A stretch of 64,000 bases of DNA, taken from assembly GCA_033002965.1 (NCBI GenBank), contig JAURVB010002594.1, positions 1 to 64,000 on the forward strand, given 5' to 3'. Below the pieces are notes generated by a model, which worked only from the letters and a program-made list of their open reading frames with translations, searched no databases and was not told where the DNA came from. Origin of the DNA: Piper betle. Taxonomy: Eukaryota > Streptophyta > Magnoliopsida > Piperales > Piperaceae. This document shows positions 47,471-60,200 of this stretch, piece by piece; within the stretch, counting starts at the first letter, position 1, and the number at the start of each line of letters is the position of its first letter. A program made the translations under genes and the position numbers.

Positions 47471-50306
47471 TGCAACACCCCGTTTCGGCTCACCCGTGAA
47501 CCGACCCGGAAATGTCACCGGCGACCGAACCGTTCGTTTATCTACTAGATTCGGTTAAGCCGACCAGGATCTACTCTCGGCGTCTCAAGATGGAGATGCA
47601 AATATGAAATGCATGAATGAGAACGATTGGGTTCTAACGTGGTCCTACATGCATGATATGATGTACAAGCAAAAACAAGACAAAATAATAAATGAGAAAC
47701 CAAAAGAAAATATATATACGATTTTATCAAAATACGATAAAACATGATAATCTATCGTAGCATTCATCATTATCTCTTTCGTTTCAATTGAACCGAGCCT
47801 GAACTCCAAACTCACTACTCATTCACATTTATCCATTCATTTCATAACAAGCAATTTATCTAAACAAACACATCAAAATTATCATTCACGTAGCAATAAC
47901 ACACCGTCATTATACGTTACACGCGGCAGGTACATGTGTGCGCGGTTCCGTGCTGCTCCTCCGCAGTCCCGACAGCTTTCATCGCTCGCATTCCTCACCT
48001 ACATATATATAGAAAAACCGTCAGTAACGAGTGTTACCGGCCCGGAAAATAACTAATATCAATCTGGCACAGGAGAGCAAACTCTCCTGTTGAATCAAAA
48101 CCATATACTTCCTCAAGAACTCTCATCAGGGCACATACAGGAGCCGTCACCGTCGGGCCGTCGCCCTCGAGTCGACAGCGTCCCCCTTTCTTTCTCATTC
48201 TCATACCTTGGCCATTTCTCTATCGCTTCTCGCATCAAATTTCATTCCTTACCGCCCTCTGCACCTTCCATATTACTCCTGGCCTTGAGCACAAAGGCCG
48301 AGCACTCTCAGGCAGTCGCCTTCAGTACCCTTTGAACCACAAGTCTAGACATGCGCTGCATTGCAGTACCCGTAAACCTCCACACTTCTCCGGGTTTGAG
48401 GAACTCAAAGGTGGAGTTGTCCGGATCCTTCGGGAACGAAGTGGGTTCTCCCCAGCTCCAGAGCCCGCTCTTCCGGGCACATGCCCTATCTGAAGACGTG
48501 GCCGCAAGTAACCCTCATTCCATCTCTCACCGAAAACACGAAAACTATATATATATAGGCCTGGGTTGGGATTTATACAATAGGCCCGAAGGCATCGTGA
48601 GCTGGATCTGAAGTTCGAAAACAAACTCGAGGGATCTCATCCTCGAGGGTTATTAATCCGAAATAAAACTGTTGGCTAAATGGCCCGAGTTAAGTGGGAT
48701 CCGATAAAACGCCACTTAACTCGTCCTGCACATGATAAATCAAATATACAATAGAATAGCGTAAAAACAGAGAACGAGTCCTAAACGGACCTGGTAGAAG
48801 CTCCAAACGGGTCCACGCGCCTAGGCGGCGAGCTCCTACACCGTACCTACACAATCAGGCTAAAAACTAACGCCCGCATAATGAATCACACATCCTATAG
48901 CATGCACGCACAATCAACACAATCACGCATCAATCAACACACATCAACCTATATCAATTCTAGCAAGTCTACTTAAGCTAGTTTGCATTAGATCATGATC
49001 ATTACCTAGTTACCCTAATTAGTTTCTTAGTCTCCATTTTTAACACCACTCAATCAAATAAATTTCATATTTTATCCTTAATCAAATCTACATTTATACA
49101 TATTATTATAACACACAATTCACCAATCCTAGCATGCAATTCTAATAATCAATACTTTCAAATAATTAAATTAAAATAAATTATACCTCGCGTCGTCGAA
49201 AATCGGCGACGGCTAGGGTTTCCGTTTCGTGGCTCGAAACTCGAATTCGGCACCTAGCGGCGTCCGAAGTCCGATCAGATTGGACCAGGTGCGTTCGGCG
49301 GATGATCCGGCGAATTTCCCACGAATCCAATTTTCCGGCGGTTCCGGCGGTTTTCCGGCGAGTGTCGGCGGTTTTCCGGCGACGATTCGGGACGGAGCAA
49401 TCAGGGGGTCTATCGGCACCAGCTCGACGAGCTTGGTCCGATGGCGGTGTCAAACAAGGTAGCTGAGGCGGCGATGACCGTCGGCGGCGGCGTTGAAAAC
49501 GGGTGGCGGCGGCGGTGTGCTCCGATCGGGGCTCCGGCCGGCCTCGACGGCGGTCGGGAGGATGGGGGAAACGTCGGCAACGGCGAGGGGGTGGTCGTCG
49601 GGGTCACAGCGGCGGCGGAGCGGCCCGGACGGCGGCGAATCGCCGAGGGAGCGCGTCGCGGCTCGTGGGGCGATTCCGGCGTCGTGGCGGCGAGACGGTG
49701 GCCGGGGTGGGTCGTGTCAGCACGGCGACTGCACGGCGGGGCGGGGCGGCGTTGCTCGGCGGCAGTGCGGCGTCGGCGGCGGCGGCGGCACGCGGCAGTG
49801 GCGGCGGCGAGGGTTTGGGGTGAGGAAGGTCGGGAAAGATGAAGGGGCGTGCGATGGCATTTTTGTAAATTAAACTTGACTCGACTCCGACTCGAGTCAA
49901 TAATAATAACTATCTCCTAATAAATCCTAAAAAAATCCAAAAAAAATTGGGAAAAATCCCGTAAAATCAAACGAACACAGCAACATCCAAATGATATGTT
50001 CTATAACTAATAACCCACCCAAACTCACCTATATCGTGTCCTAATTCGTCATTCGGCCCTAAAAATATTCTACGATCAAATAAAAATAACAATCAATACT
50101 GCATACCTCCATATACTTGATAACCCATTCTTCATCATCTTTTAGGCGTTATCATCGTACATTTGAGCATACATGACCCTCATCGCTCATAACTCACAGC
50201 TGGCCTCAACTCAGCTCGCGGTCCATGAAGCTGACTCGATTCGAACCGACGGTTGAACCGACTGGTTCACTCCCGTAAAACTCTGACTCGAGTCACGGGT
50301 TTTACA
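47471..50306 (+). mobile_element. Solo LTR, copy 2 (2836 bp)
   Basis: It starts TGCAACACCCCG and ends GGGTTTTACA, flanked by the 5-bp repeat GGAAC. It is collinear with copy 1 (6014-8871) over its whole length, in the same orientation, with few substitutions and small indels, e.g. in the CpG-rich block at 49190-49840. It contains no internal region or pol genes. Confidence 0.9.
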
Positions 50307-50311
50307 GGAAC

Positions 50312-51025
50312 AACTTGATCGGGCAAGAAGACTTCATGGTGCTCCTGCAGACTATTCGTGGAGTTCGGATAGGGGCATCTTGGTGGACGACTGCTGTGGT
50401 GTTGGTCGTGAGTCTGTCTTTAGGATCAGGTGCGTGTCTGGTTTTACAATCCCTGTTTGCATTCGATCGGTGCATGTAATTGAGAGGTTGATCAGGGGAT
50501 CGACCTAGGGGTTGTCAGTGGGTCTCTTGCAGGGGAGGTGAGAGGCTTGGTCGTGGGGTTGCATGTCCACGACCAGCAAGTATCAGGGAGGTGATTGCTT
50601 GTAAATCCTTTATTCAAGATTGAAATAAAGGTCGGGTGGATTCCCGTAATTAGTAGTGTGATTGTCGAATTTGGTAACCAGGCGCTAGACTGTGATTCCG
50701 AGTCTAGTGCGTGTCGGGAGTGGGTGACCGATACTTGGGGCGACATACTACGGGTGCTTGGTGCATGTGTCGCAGCGTGCCACTGCATATGCTGGAACTT
50801 GGTGATCGGTACCGGTAGCAACACAAGTAGCGCTGTGGGCAGTTGGGTGCGTGGTGCTAGCCGGGTGTACGAGTCTTCACGAGCGCGCCAACCTTCATCG
50901 TGCCGCTACAAACAGCGGTATCCGCGTGCGTGTGGAAGTAGGCTGGTGTTCGCAGGAAGGGAATACGCCGCACGGGCAGGGTTTTAGGTCGAAAAATTTT
51001 GGGCCATAAACAACCCCGTGACAGT
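50312..51025. repeat. CpG-rich retroelement-like repeat, right part
   Basis: A continuation of the repeat cut by solo LTR copy 2. Its right edge reads TTTTAGGTCGAAAAATTTTG, then CCCCGTGACA; on the minus strand this is TGTCACGGGG..., a typical LTR start. The repeat may therefore itself be an LTR in minus orientation. Confidence 0.45.
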
Positions 51026-51800
51026 AGCCAATGTGTACAGAAGTAGATGGAACAATACCAAAATTCTTTTAACATTAGGGCAACTGATCTAAAAATACTA
51101 ATGGCGAGCATCTCACAAGTCACAAGTCACAACAAAAAGAGGCCGATTCACGAATCATGATCTTCACTCAAAATCTTTCCAGATTGCAAAAGCACCAAAT
51201 GCTGTGTCCTATTCGTTATGAAACTTGCCCATTGTTGCCATGCTCGGAGTTAAATCCACCAAACTTCTAGCCGCACTCTTTACCCGTGAATGATTAAGTG
51301 ATGGTAGATTATCTGAATGAGTAGAAATTCTGACGCAGAAAGCAATTGAGCATGCAAAAACTTAACTTAAAAGAACATATACATGCAACCAAGAAGAACA
51401 ATATTTATACTTCGTCTTCCAGCAAGAGATAGTTTCTATATAATTTTGATTTGGTCGTTAGTAAACCACAACTCATTGGCTGTGTGGGGGAGGGGAGTAC
51501 ATGATCTGAAACAGAGTACAAAAATAAGCCGACAGTTCTTGCAGGGGGTCCAGTTAAATTGGGTGGGCTGAGATTTGTGGGCTAGGCTAAGGCCCATAAA
51601 GCCCTCCTAGTTGATATGGAGCGATTTGATGCGCATTCATGAAACTGATGAAATATCCCTCGTCAACATCAAATTAAAACGCCTACTCAGCACTCTCTAA
51701 TCAAGTACTTGACTGTAGAACTCTCTGTGTACAAATATCAATGATCCCAAAGTGACATCCTTTGTCAACATCCGGGTCATTGAGTAGGGAAAGAGCAGCC
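51026..51800 (+). promoter_or_regulatory. Upstream region of the formamidase locus
   Basis: About 200 bp upstream of exon 1a is GGCCCATAAAGCCC (51591-51604), a site II-type GGCCCA element common in plant housekeeping promoters. A TTGGGTGGGC motif lies just before it. No other gene is seen. Confidence 0.45.
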
Positions 51801-52025
51801 ATGACTTCTCCTAAGAGTAGCCCAAGGCTGGTGGTACCGGTGGACTTGAAGAAGAAGCCATGGGAGCAAAAGTATCCACTCCACAACCGCTGGCATCCGG
51901 ACATTCCACCTGTCGCCGATGTCGGAGAAGGTGATGTTTTTCGGGTGGAGATGGTCGACTTCAGTGGTGGTGGAATTGGCTGCAACGACTCCGCGGACGA
52001 CGTCAAGTTTGCCAACCCTTCCATT
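51801..52025 (+). CDS. Formamidase first exon, duplicate copy (exon 1a)
   Basis: An open exon of 75 codons from ATG 51801, ending exactly before GT at 52026 (phase 0). It encodes PVDLKKKPWEQKYPLHNRW, HPDIPPVADVGEGDVF, RVEMVDFSGGGIG and NDSADDVK, about two thirds identical to exon 1b at 52481-52699. No second exon of its own follows before exon 1b. It is either the remnant of a tandem duplication or an alternative first exon that could splice to exon 2 at 52800, since both first exons end in phase 0. It keeps an intact start, frame and donor. Confidence 0.75.
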
Positions 52026-52480
52026 GTAACCTCTCCATTTTCTTTCCGAGTCTCTCTCCCTACCTTGTTTACGATGACTGATTTCTTTATACACTGGGCA
52101 TTTGATTATATCATTCCTTCCAATTGTACCGAAAAACATTATTTATTTATACGCTGAGCATTTGATTGTTTATATACAAGGCTCTCTGTTTTCCACGCAG
52201 ACCGTTACTTCCAAGAATGTTTTTCTAAGTGATATAAGCTACATATAAATGAAAATAGAATGTCAATTAGTAGTCAGAAAAAAAACATTTGCTGTATCTA
52301 AAAAATTTGGTGCATTGCTCCTGGCCAAAGCAGAGTGCACGAGTAATGACAGTAACAGGTGGACCACTAGAAACAAGTTCTGCTGATATTAATTGGTTTG
52401 TCTCCACTACCAAAGCTTTGGTTGACTCCTCGACTTTCACGAGATATGGATACACTCATTCTCAGTAACTGTTGTTAGCC

Positions 52481-54485
52481 ATGGTTCCCTCTCCTCCAAA
52501 ATTGGCTATTCCTATAGACTTGAGGAAGGGGCCATGGGAACAGAAGCTGCCCCTCCACAACCGGTGGCATCCACATATACCGCCGGTTGCCACTGTTCAT
52601 GAGGGGAAGCTATTCAGAATTGAGATGGTCGATTGGACCGGCGGACAGATTGGAGACAACGACTCCGCCGCCGACGTCAAGTCCATAGATCTGTCCACTG
52701 TGAGCTTCAACTGTTGGTTAAGCTTAGCTCATATCATTCAATGTGATAGTAGGAGTTATGTGATTGCAATACTGATGTGCAGCTAATTGTGAGTCTCAGG
52801 TGCATTATCTAAGCGGACCATGCAGAGTTGTTGATTCTGATGGTGTTCCGGCGAAGCCGGGCGACCTCTTGGCTGTTGAAATATGCAATCTCGGTCCACT
52901 TCCCGGCGATGAGTGGGGGTACACTGCTACATTTGACAGAGAGAATGGGGGTGGCTTCCTGACTGACCACTTCCCTGCTGCAACCAAAGCCATATGGTAC
53001 TTTGAAGGGATCTTTGCTTCATCTCCTCACATCCCAGGTTGGTTTGTTGTACACAATTCAAAGTGTAACGCATTTGGATTCCGTGATTTTGGAATTCGGT
53101 ATATAGTTTTTTTCAATGAGAAAAAAGGAACTGTTTGTTTCAGGTGTGAGGTTCCCAGGTTTGATTCATCCCGGAATAATTGGAACAGCTCCTTCTATGG
53201 AGCTTTTGAAAATTTGGAACGAGAGGGAGAAAGAAGTGGAAGAAACTGGAGTTGGGTCGTTGAAATTATGTGAGGTTCTGCACACTCGTCCTCTAGCCAA
53301 CCTTCCTTCACCCAAAGGCTGTCTTCTCGGAATGGTAATACAAAGAAGCGAGATCAATCACCATTTAAAATGGCCTGTCCTTTGTAGCAATTTCACTGCT
53401 TATTTAATCCAAAAAATTAATTTACAGATCAAGGAGGGAACACCAGAGTGGGACAAGGTAGCAGGGGAAGCTGCCAGAACAATCCCCGGAAGAGAGAATG
53501 GAGGGAACTGTGACATAAAAAACCTTAGCAGAGGCTCAAAGATATATCTACCGGTGTTTGTGGAAGGAGCAAACTTGAGCACCGGAGACATGCATTTCTC
53601 ACAAGGAGATGGTGAAGTCTCCTTCTGCGGGGCTATTGAGATGAGCGGTTTCCTTGAGCTCAAGTCCATTACTTCTACCATCCCATCTCGTTCAAGCACA
53701 GTCCAAGGCTAAAACCAATTCAATCCGTCGTTAACAGCTCTCTTTGGTGCAGGTGTGAGATCATAAGAGGGGGATGAAAGAATACTTGACACCCATGGGG
53801 CCAACACCCCTGCATGTAAACCCCATCTTCGAGATAGGGCCACTGGAGCCCCGGTTCTCAGAATGGCTGGTGTTCGAAGGCATTAGCGTCGACGAGGCTG
53901 GCCGGCAGCATTACCTGGATGCCACCGTTGCCTACAAGCGAGCTGTTCTAAATGCCATCGACTACCTCTCTAAATTTGGATACTCTAAAGAGCAGGTCCT
54001 TCATTTTCCTTACCTCCACTTGCTATATAAACTCATTTCAAAATGTATACTTTATGATATATACTTGATAATGAACCAAGTTGAGCTAATACTTCACCAC
54101 AAAACCATCCTGTTTCTGGTTTTTTTCTTGTTTATATGGAAGCAAATCATGAATAAGATTAGATGATTTTCAGGTGTATCTATTGCTATCTTGCTGTCCA
54201 TGTGAAGGGAGAATCTCTGGGATTGTGGACTCCCCAAATGCCGTAGCAACACTGGCAATTCCTCTAGCCATTTTTGACCAGGTACCCGAAGTTATTTTCA
54301 GATTGACGCTTTTACGCGAAGAATTGAAGCAAATCCACATCTAGTACAATTGAAATGTGCAGGACATAAGGCCTATAGCTAGCAAGGTTCCTCGAGGACC
54401 TCGGGTTGTGAGAAAGCCCGACGTGCTGCGTTGCACCTACGATGGGAATTTGCCGATCACTACAAACCCAGCTGCAGCTACATAA
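52481..54485 (+). CDS. Formamidase (acetamidase/formamidase family), frameshifted in exon 5
   Basis: Exons 52481-52699, 52800-53037, 53144-53334, 53428-53663, 53753-53995, 54174-54281 and 54363-54485; all introns are GT-AG. It is a cytosolic FmdA/AmdA-family enzyme that hydrolyses formamide or short amides to ammonia and the acid. Motifs: PWEQKLPLHNRWHPHIPPVA, VHYLSGPCRVVDSDGVP, GDLLAVEICNLGPLPGDEWG, RFPGLIHPGIIGTAPSMELL, EAARTIPGRENGGNCDIKNL, STGDMHFSQGDGEVSFCGAI, KEYLTPMGPTPLHVNP, LDATVAYKRAVLNAIDYL, CCPCEGRISGIVDSPN. The G run 53769-53773 has five G where frame needs six. Counting one extra base, the length is 452 residues, the same as Arabidopsis homologues. As read, the protein would stop within the exon 5 region. 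Confidence 0.88.
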
Positions 54486-56897
54486 ACCTCCCTCCACACC
54501 TACTTCGACATATGGATATCATGTCCTGTTTTCTGTTCAGCTAGCCATTGCAGAAAATAAATAATGATGGCAATCACTACTTTACATATGAAGCATATTA
54601 TTACCTGTATAATGAATGAAGCATATTATGTCCTGAAACATATGGATATCATGTCCTGTATAATGAAGCATATTATTATGTAGAAGAGAATGAAATTGGT
54701 AGAGTATCCAGAGACATGCACAAAAGAAATCAGTTTTCTTTTGTCAACTCAGGAGATATTATAACCACCATGGTACTCAAGCTACCAAGGTTTGCACACT
54801 ACTTCTTTTGCATTCATCTGATTTACCGGCAAGACCGGGTCGTTTTCTTTAACAACCTTACTAACCGAACCGATCCGGTTGGGATTGGGCTGGTCAAAAG
54901 ACCGGCTGATCTCGGCATCCTTATGGGCTGTTAAACATGAGCCTATTTATCTCCTCAGTGTAGCCCACGGGCTAGCTTCAAAATGGGCTTAGTTCTGACA
55001 TGTTTTGGCCCATTTTAAATAAGTTGAGGATTTTGTAGAGTATCTACAGCCAGTTAATAACACCATTTTTACATATACTTAAGATATAAGTGATAGTTCA
55101 CGTAAGCTCCTGGTGATGGCGATCATCGAGAGACATTTTATAATGCCCGAATAGGAAACGTTGAATCTGGACATGTCCCTTTGGGCTTGGGCCATTGATT
55201 GAGGGCGGCACCCACTCCTTCTCTTTCTGTAGGAGTCTTAAGTTTTATCTTTGGCACATGGGCAGGTTTTCATTTGTCAAGATTTAGCAAATACCAGCAA
55301 TCAAATGAAAAGTGATACGCGTTTCCCAAAAAAATAAAAAAAGTGCTACAAAATTTGAATATGGTTCCCATAAGTCTAGCGAACAAGCTAATATATGTGG
55401 TTGCTCTTTCTTTCCAGCTCAATTCTATGAGTGATGCATATGTTGATTACCCTTTTTTGAATTAAAGCTTTTTTCTATTTTAGTAATTTTTTCCCATGAA
55501 TCTCGATTACAGATACTCGGGGAGTCAATTTCCAACAAATGCAATTTCCATGTGGTAACTTCCATGAAAGACCAAGGTTGTAACAATCATTGAAGTCTCA
55601 TATTCCATGTTATTCCTTTGTCAACTCCATGAGCTACCAAAAAATGGACTTGGTGCCCTTCAAAACGAAAAAAGGACTTGGTGATTGCACCCATCTTCTT
55701 GCACTGTGAGAGAATTTAGAAAGTCAGAATCATGCAGCTAACTCATGGTCCACAACTTGGTCACATCTTCTCTTTTCTGGGTTTTCAGGCCTTTCAAAAG
55801 TCCAAATGGAAGAAGAGCCATGATGACCCACTAGTGCAAATTTCGCCAAATTATTATACCTCTTCAATTGTTGCTTATTCATACCAAATTCAGATGTTCA
55901 GATTGACTACGTATGAATATGGAGTATGGTTGATGGACAATGCTATGGATCGCATATGATCATGTGCATGTCTCATGAATTGCAAGGCCTGTGTCAAACT
56001 GTCAATGGTGATCAGGGTCCACACTTTCCATTGGGCCTCCACTTGTGGTCAGTGGGCCTTTCTGTAGATGCAATGAGCTGGCAAAAGAGAGGCCCATTCT
56101 TAGAGGTGGGGGCACCGCATTTTAGATACGTGCTTGGTTGAGCCCACCTCTGTTACATCGAATCAGATTTTGCCACAGTCTGTATCTTTTCATGGGAAGG
56201 GGATTGAATATTCGCCACTTTTTGGGCTCACTTTTTTATGGTGAGAAAGGTTATTATTATTATTATTATTTGGTTCAAAAAATATTGGAATAAAAGTTTG
56301 GTAAGGCGGAAAATTTTATAATTTTCATATCTTTCTAACAACATCGGTGCTCAGACACACTTAATTGTTTATGAAATATTTTTTAAAAATGCAACCAGCA
56401 ATTTATGCTTTTGTGATATGCAGGTTAATTCGTTTTAGCTAGATTAAACTAAATACTTACATATACTTGATAATGTTTCTTGAAGTTAATCATCAGTTTA
56501 CAGTCAATAATATGTGTAATTATTAGTTGAATTCAAGTGATTATGTGTATATATATATGTATATAATATATATATGTTAATTGGAAAATTAGGAAACGCA
56601 GTTAAAAGTCCTGACTAAAAGTTTAGTACGATATCAACAATCAGGGCCTCATGGTACTGTTTTGGCCTAATTAAATAGGAGGATGTGATATCATGAAGCA
56701 CATGGCTCCATTCTGAAAGACAAGAACAATCGATTATTTGGAAATAGGAATTTCATTCAATTTTGATGTGTCAAACGCATCATGCTTTGAGATTTACGAT
56801 GGCGTAATTTTTTCAATTGACATCTCGATCGTTTTGCGCGAATGTGTTGCATTCAGTAATAACGTAAATGTATGTACATATCGATCGTTCTTAAAAT
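54486..56897. other. Intergenic, 3' flank of formamidase
   Basis: The 3' UTR is presumably to about 54700. A repeated phrase (AATGAAGCATATTATTA, then CATATGGATATCATGTCCTG) occurs two or three times within 54505-54680. Beyond that there are no genes or recognised elements. A (TTA)n run lies at 56252-56271 and TA-rich runs at 56545-56577. Confidence 0.5.
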
Positions 56898-57207
56898 CAC
56901 TACAAAAAAAAAAAACTTCTTTCCACCTTTAAAAAAAAATGGTGGAGAGAAGTTTTAGTTTTCGTCATTCTTGGTCATGCATCCTCCACGGTTATTTAAA
57001 TAGTGAAAAAAGAATGTATAATTATTATTATATTTATGGATAAGTATATATTAATTTTTTTACTTTTCTCTAAACCTAAAACCGTGAAGGAGCCCTTCAC
57101 CACCTTAATTTTTGTCACCCCACTTTTCATCACTTAACTTTTCTCTATAGTTTTATAGTATATTTTAAATTCATTGAGCCGTAGAGAAAATTGAAATTTT
57201 TGTAGTG
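56898..57207. mobile_element. CACTA-like MITE (310 bp)
   Basis: Terminal inverted repeats are CACTACAAAAA at the left and TTTTTGTAGTG at the right, the hallmark of CACTA (En/Spm) elements. A subterminal hairpin AAAACTTCTTTCCACC / GGTGGAGAGAAGTTTT lies at the left end. There is no coding capacity. The expected 3-bp target duplication is not exact (AAT versus ATT). Confidence 0.75.
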
Positions 57208-60200
57208 ATTACGAGATAATTGGTACACAATTATAATGATATATGTCGACATTAATCAATGTTAATTTTAAATTTCAATTTTTTTAGAAAAATAAAAGCG
57301 TGCTTACTCGCATTGCATTCATACAGTGTTCTTATTATGGAGCCCGAAAATTTACTTTTAGAAGTGCGCACCATACATTAGAGTTCCCAAAATGAAAATC
57401 TTTTCCTCATTCCAAGTGTCTAACTCTAAACAAATTCATATGCATGAAAACTTTTAAAGAGTAGAGCTATTACTTGAATATCAATATTGCACTTAATTTC
57501 ATGATCATATTGATGTCCAACAATAAATTAATTGAAATCTTTAACTTATTGAAAAGTATTCACTTTGCTCCTTTGTTTTTGATATATATATATGTTGATA
57601 CTACAGTATATCAGAATTATACTATACTTTCTCATCCCTTGAGATATCACCCCCTTTGGTTATGATGTAAGGAAAGTTTACATATGCTGATAAATGAGGT
57701 CGTCCAGCAAGTAATTACAGATGTAGCGCCTACATCACCAGTTCAAATAACGCTGTGTCTGTGTACCTTAGCTTAGGAAGCATTCCAAAAGTTAAAATTC
57801 GTCCATTTAAGGAGCTAGTTTCTCTCTTTTTTGTTGTTGCAATTGCTCAAGCCTAGTTAAGATATATGTTTAGCAAGCTTTGCCTATCACATTCAATAAG
57901 CCATATGTTGTTTTACCATGCATGCAATTATTATTCCAACAAAACAAGAGGAGTTGCGATTGTACCATATTCCATATGAACACGTGTTTCTTTTTTGAGC
58001 TCAGATCATATCAAGACGGTGTGGACGAAGAGAGCTTGCAGCCATGCATGCATGCACCTAGGTATACACGTAGGCATTTGGGAGGGAGACGGAGAGACAA
58101 AAAACCAGGAAAGTGCAGAGATTGATACCAAAGAAGAGAATGGTGACACACAGAGCGAATGGGCAATCTGCAAAGGTACTACACACAAAATCTAGCCAAA
58201 ATATATGCTGTGTCTCCCGCTTCCCACTCCCACTGCTAAGCGATAAATCTGTACTCGGTGCCGGACAAAACTCGAAACCTAGACAACGTGTTCTCAACAA
58301 ACACCTGTATTCGCAGGCACCCAACCAAGAATTTGGTCTCCATACTCTCCTAGCATATTGTTGTCCCTGGCAGCTAGCCAGTTGTCTTCTTCCCTCTCCA
58401 GATCCTTTACATGCATGCACGTGATTTAGGGTTTAGGGTCTCTAGGTGTAAAAGCTTTGGTGTTTAGTCTGGCTATTCAAACTAATTGCTTTATTAATCA
58501 GGCATTGTGTTTGTTGCCGGTCTAAGAAACTGCAGACAAATGGGTTGAATTATCAGCTGATAAGTTGGATGGTTAACAGACATGGTAAGCAGACCACCCA
58601 TAACGCCTAGACAAAGAATCCCTAATGTTGGTGCAAAACCACACGCAAATTGATCATTATACAATAATAAATCAAGTGAACTCGATGAAATTAGTTTGCG
58701 GAACATTGTACAATAACATTGCATCATTTCCTTTAATAATCGTCTCTGAATATTGCTTGACATGCACGCCTGTAATGAGTTGGATATCTGGACATTATTT
58801 ATTTGTAGCTTATAAATATGTATGGCTTCTTACTCTTAAATTAGCAATATGAATAAGTATTAAGTACTGTAAAGTGTTGGACTGTCCCTCTTTAATAAAT
58901 GCATAAAATTATAACCTTATTTTTGGACAAAAACTAAGATTTTATAGATTTGTTTTGTGTGATTAGAATAAAAGCAACTTAAGATGCTTTCTTATTTGGG
59001 TTTTAGTTTTTGGAGAAAAAGGGTCACGAGAAGAGAAGGGAAAAATTGTAAATTGAAAAAAAGTGAATGTTTTATTAAGATTTGCTTACAATTGTTAATG
59101 TTAACTTCGTCAATTTCTTAATTTGTAATCAGTTATTCTCTATTTTCTTTATTTGTAATGAATATCAATTTTGTAAAAATTAGAATGAATTGATATTAGG
59201 AAATTTGTTCTCCTATGTATGTTTTATGTATCAAGTTGTAATATAGCAAATTTGATCATTTTTGCTTGCCTCGTGATTTTTCTCCAAATTTAAAATTTTT
59301 CAAGTAAAATTGGTTGCCCATTTTAGAAGGTATTTCTTTTGGCCTATGCCATCTATGTCTATTTTGATTGGTACATCTCTCATCAGCACTTGTTGAATGA
59401 ACAAGGATTTTGTTTAGTTAATCCCAACGGAAAGAATATAGTACTGGCCTACTAAATATATGCCTATCGCGATGTACGTTCTACTCATCCAAGACTCCAC
59501 TTAGCCATGACTGTTTTTTCTAAACATAAGCTGATCGTAACCAATTGACTAGCTAAACTTGGTCATGAGCAAATCATTTTAATCATCTTAAAGGCATTTA
59601 TCCAGACGAGGTTTTCAAATTATGATCCCAAGTCTGAAATTTGTTTATGATCTAATTAAAAACACGCTTCTCACTGTTATTTGAATTTGATAATAATATG
59701 GCTTTTTTTGAAAGCGGACGAACGAAATGCAAGTGGCGGCTTATCATAGACAAATTTCTTGATAATAAATATTTGCAAGCTGTTAACGAAGTCTGTCTTA
59801 TTGACAAAAAGCCAATGTGGTGGTAGCTGGCATATTATCGATAATTGGCTCATTGGAGTATAATAGAAATCGCTATGGAGCATCTTGTTATAATTCATGA
59901 CATACTGATAAAAGTGACAGTGATTAAGCAGGACTGGGCAAGCTTAACCCACTTTTGAAATTGATACAAAACATACATAATTAATTAATAAGACCCATGT
60001 GTTCTTCTTCTTGACCAAATCAGGCATGATCAGCAGCTGGTAATTAGTCATGAGTTGCAGGTCTCGATAGTATAACCAGCTATCGTTAGTGGGTGCAAGT
60101 CCATGTCGATCACTATGTATATCTCGTTTCTCCTGAGTTCGGACAGGAATAAACTATAAATATAGAAAGTAATTAAGAACTCAACACAGCAATACGTCAA

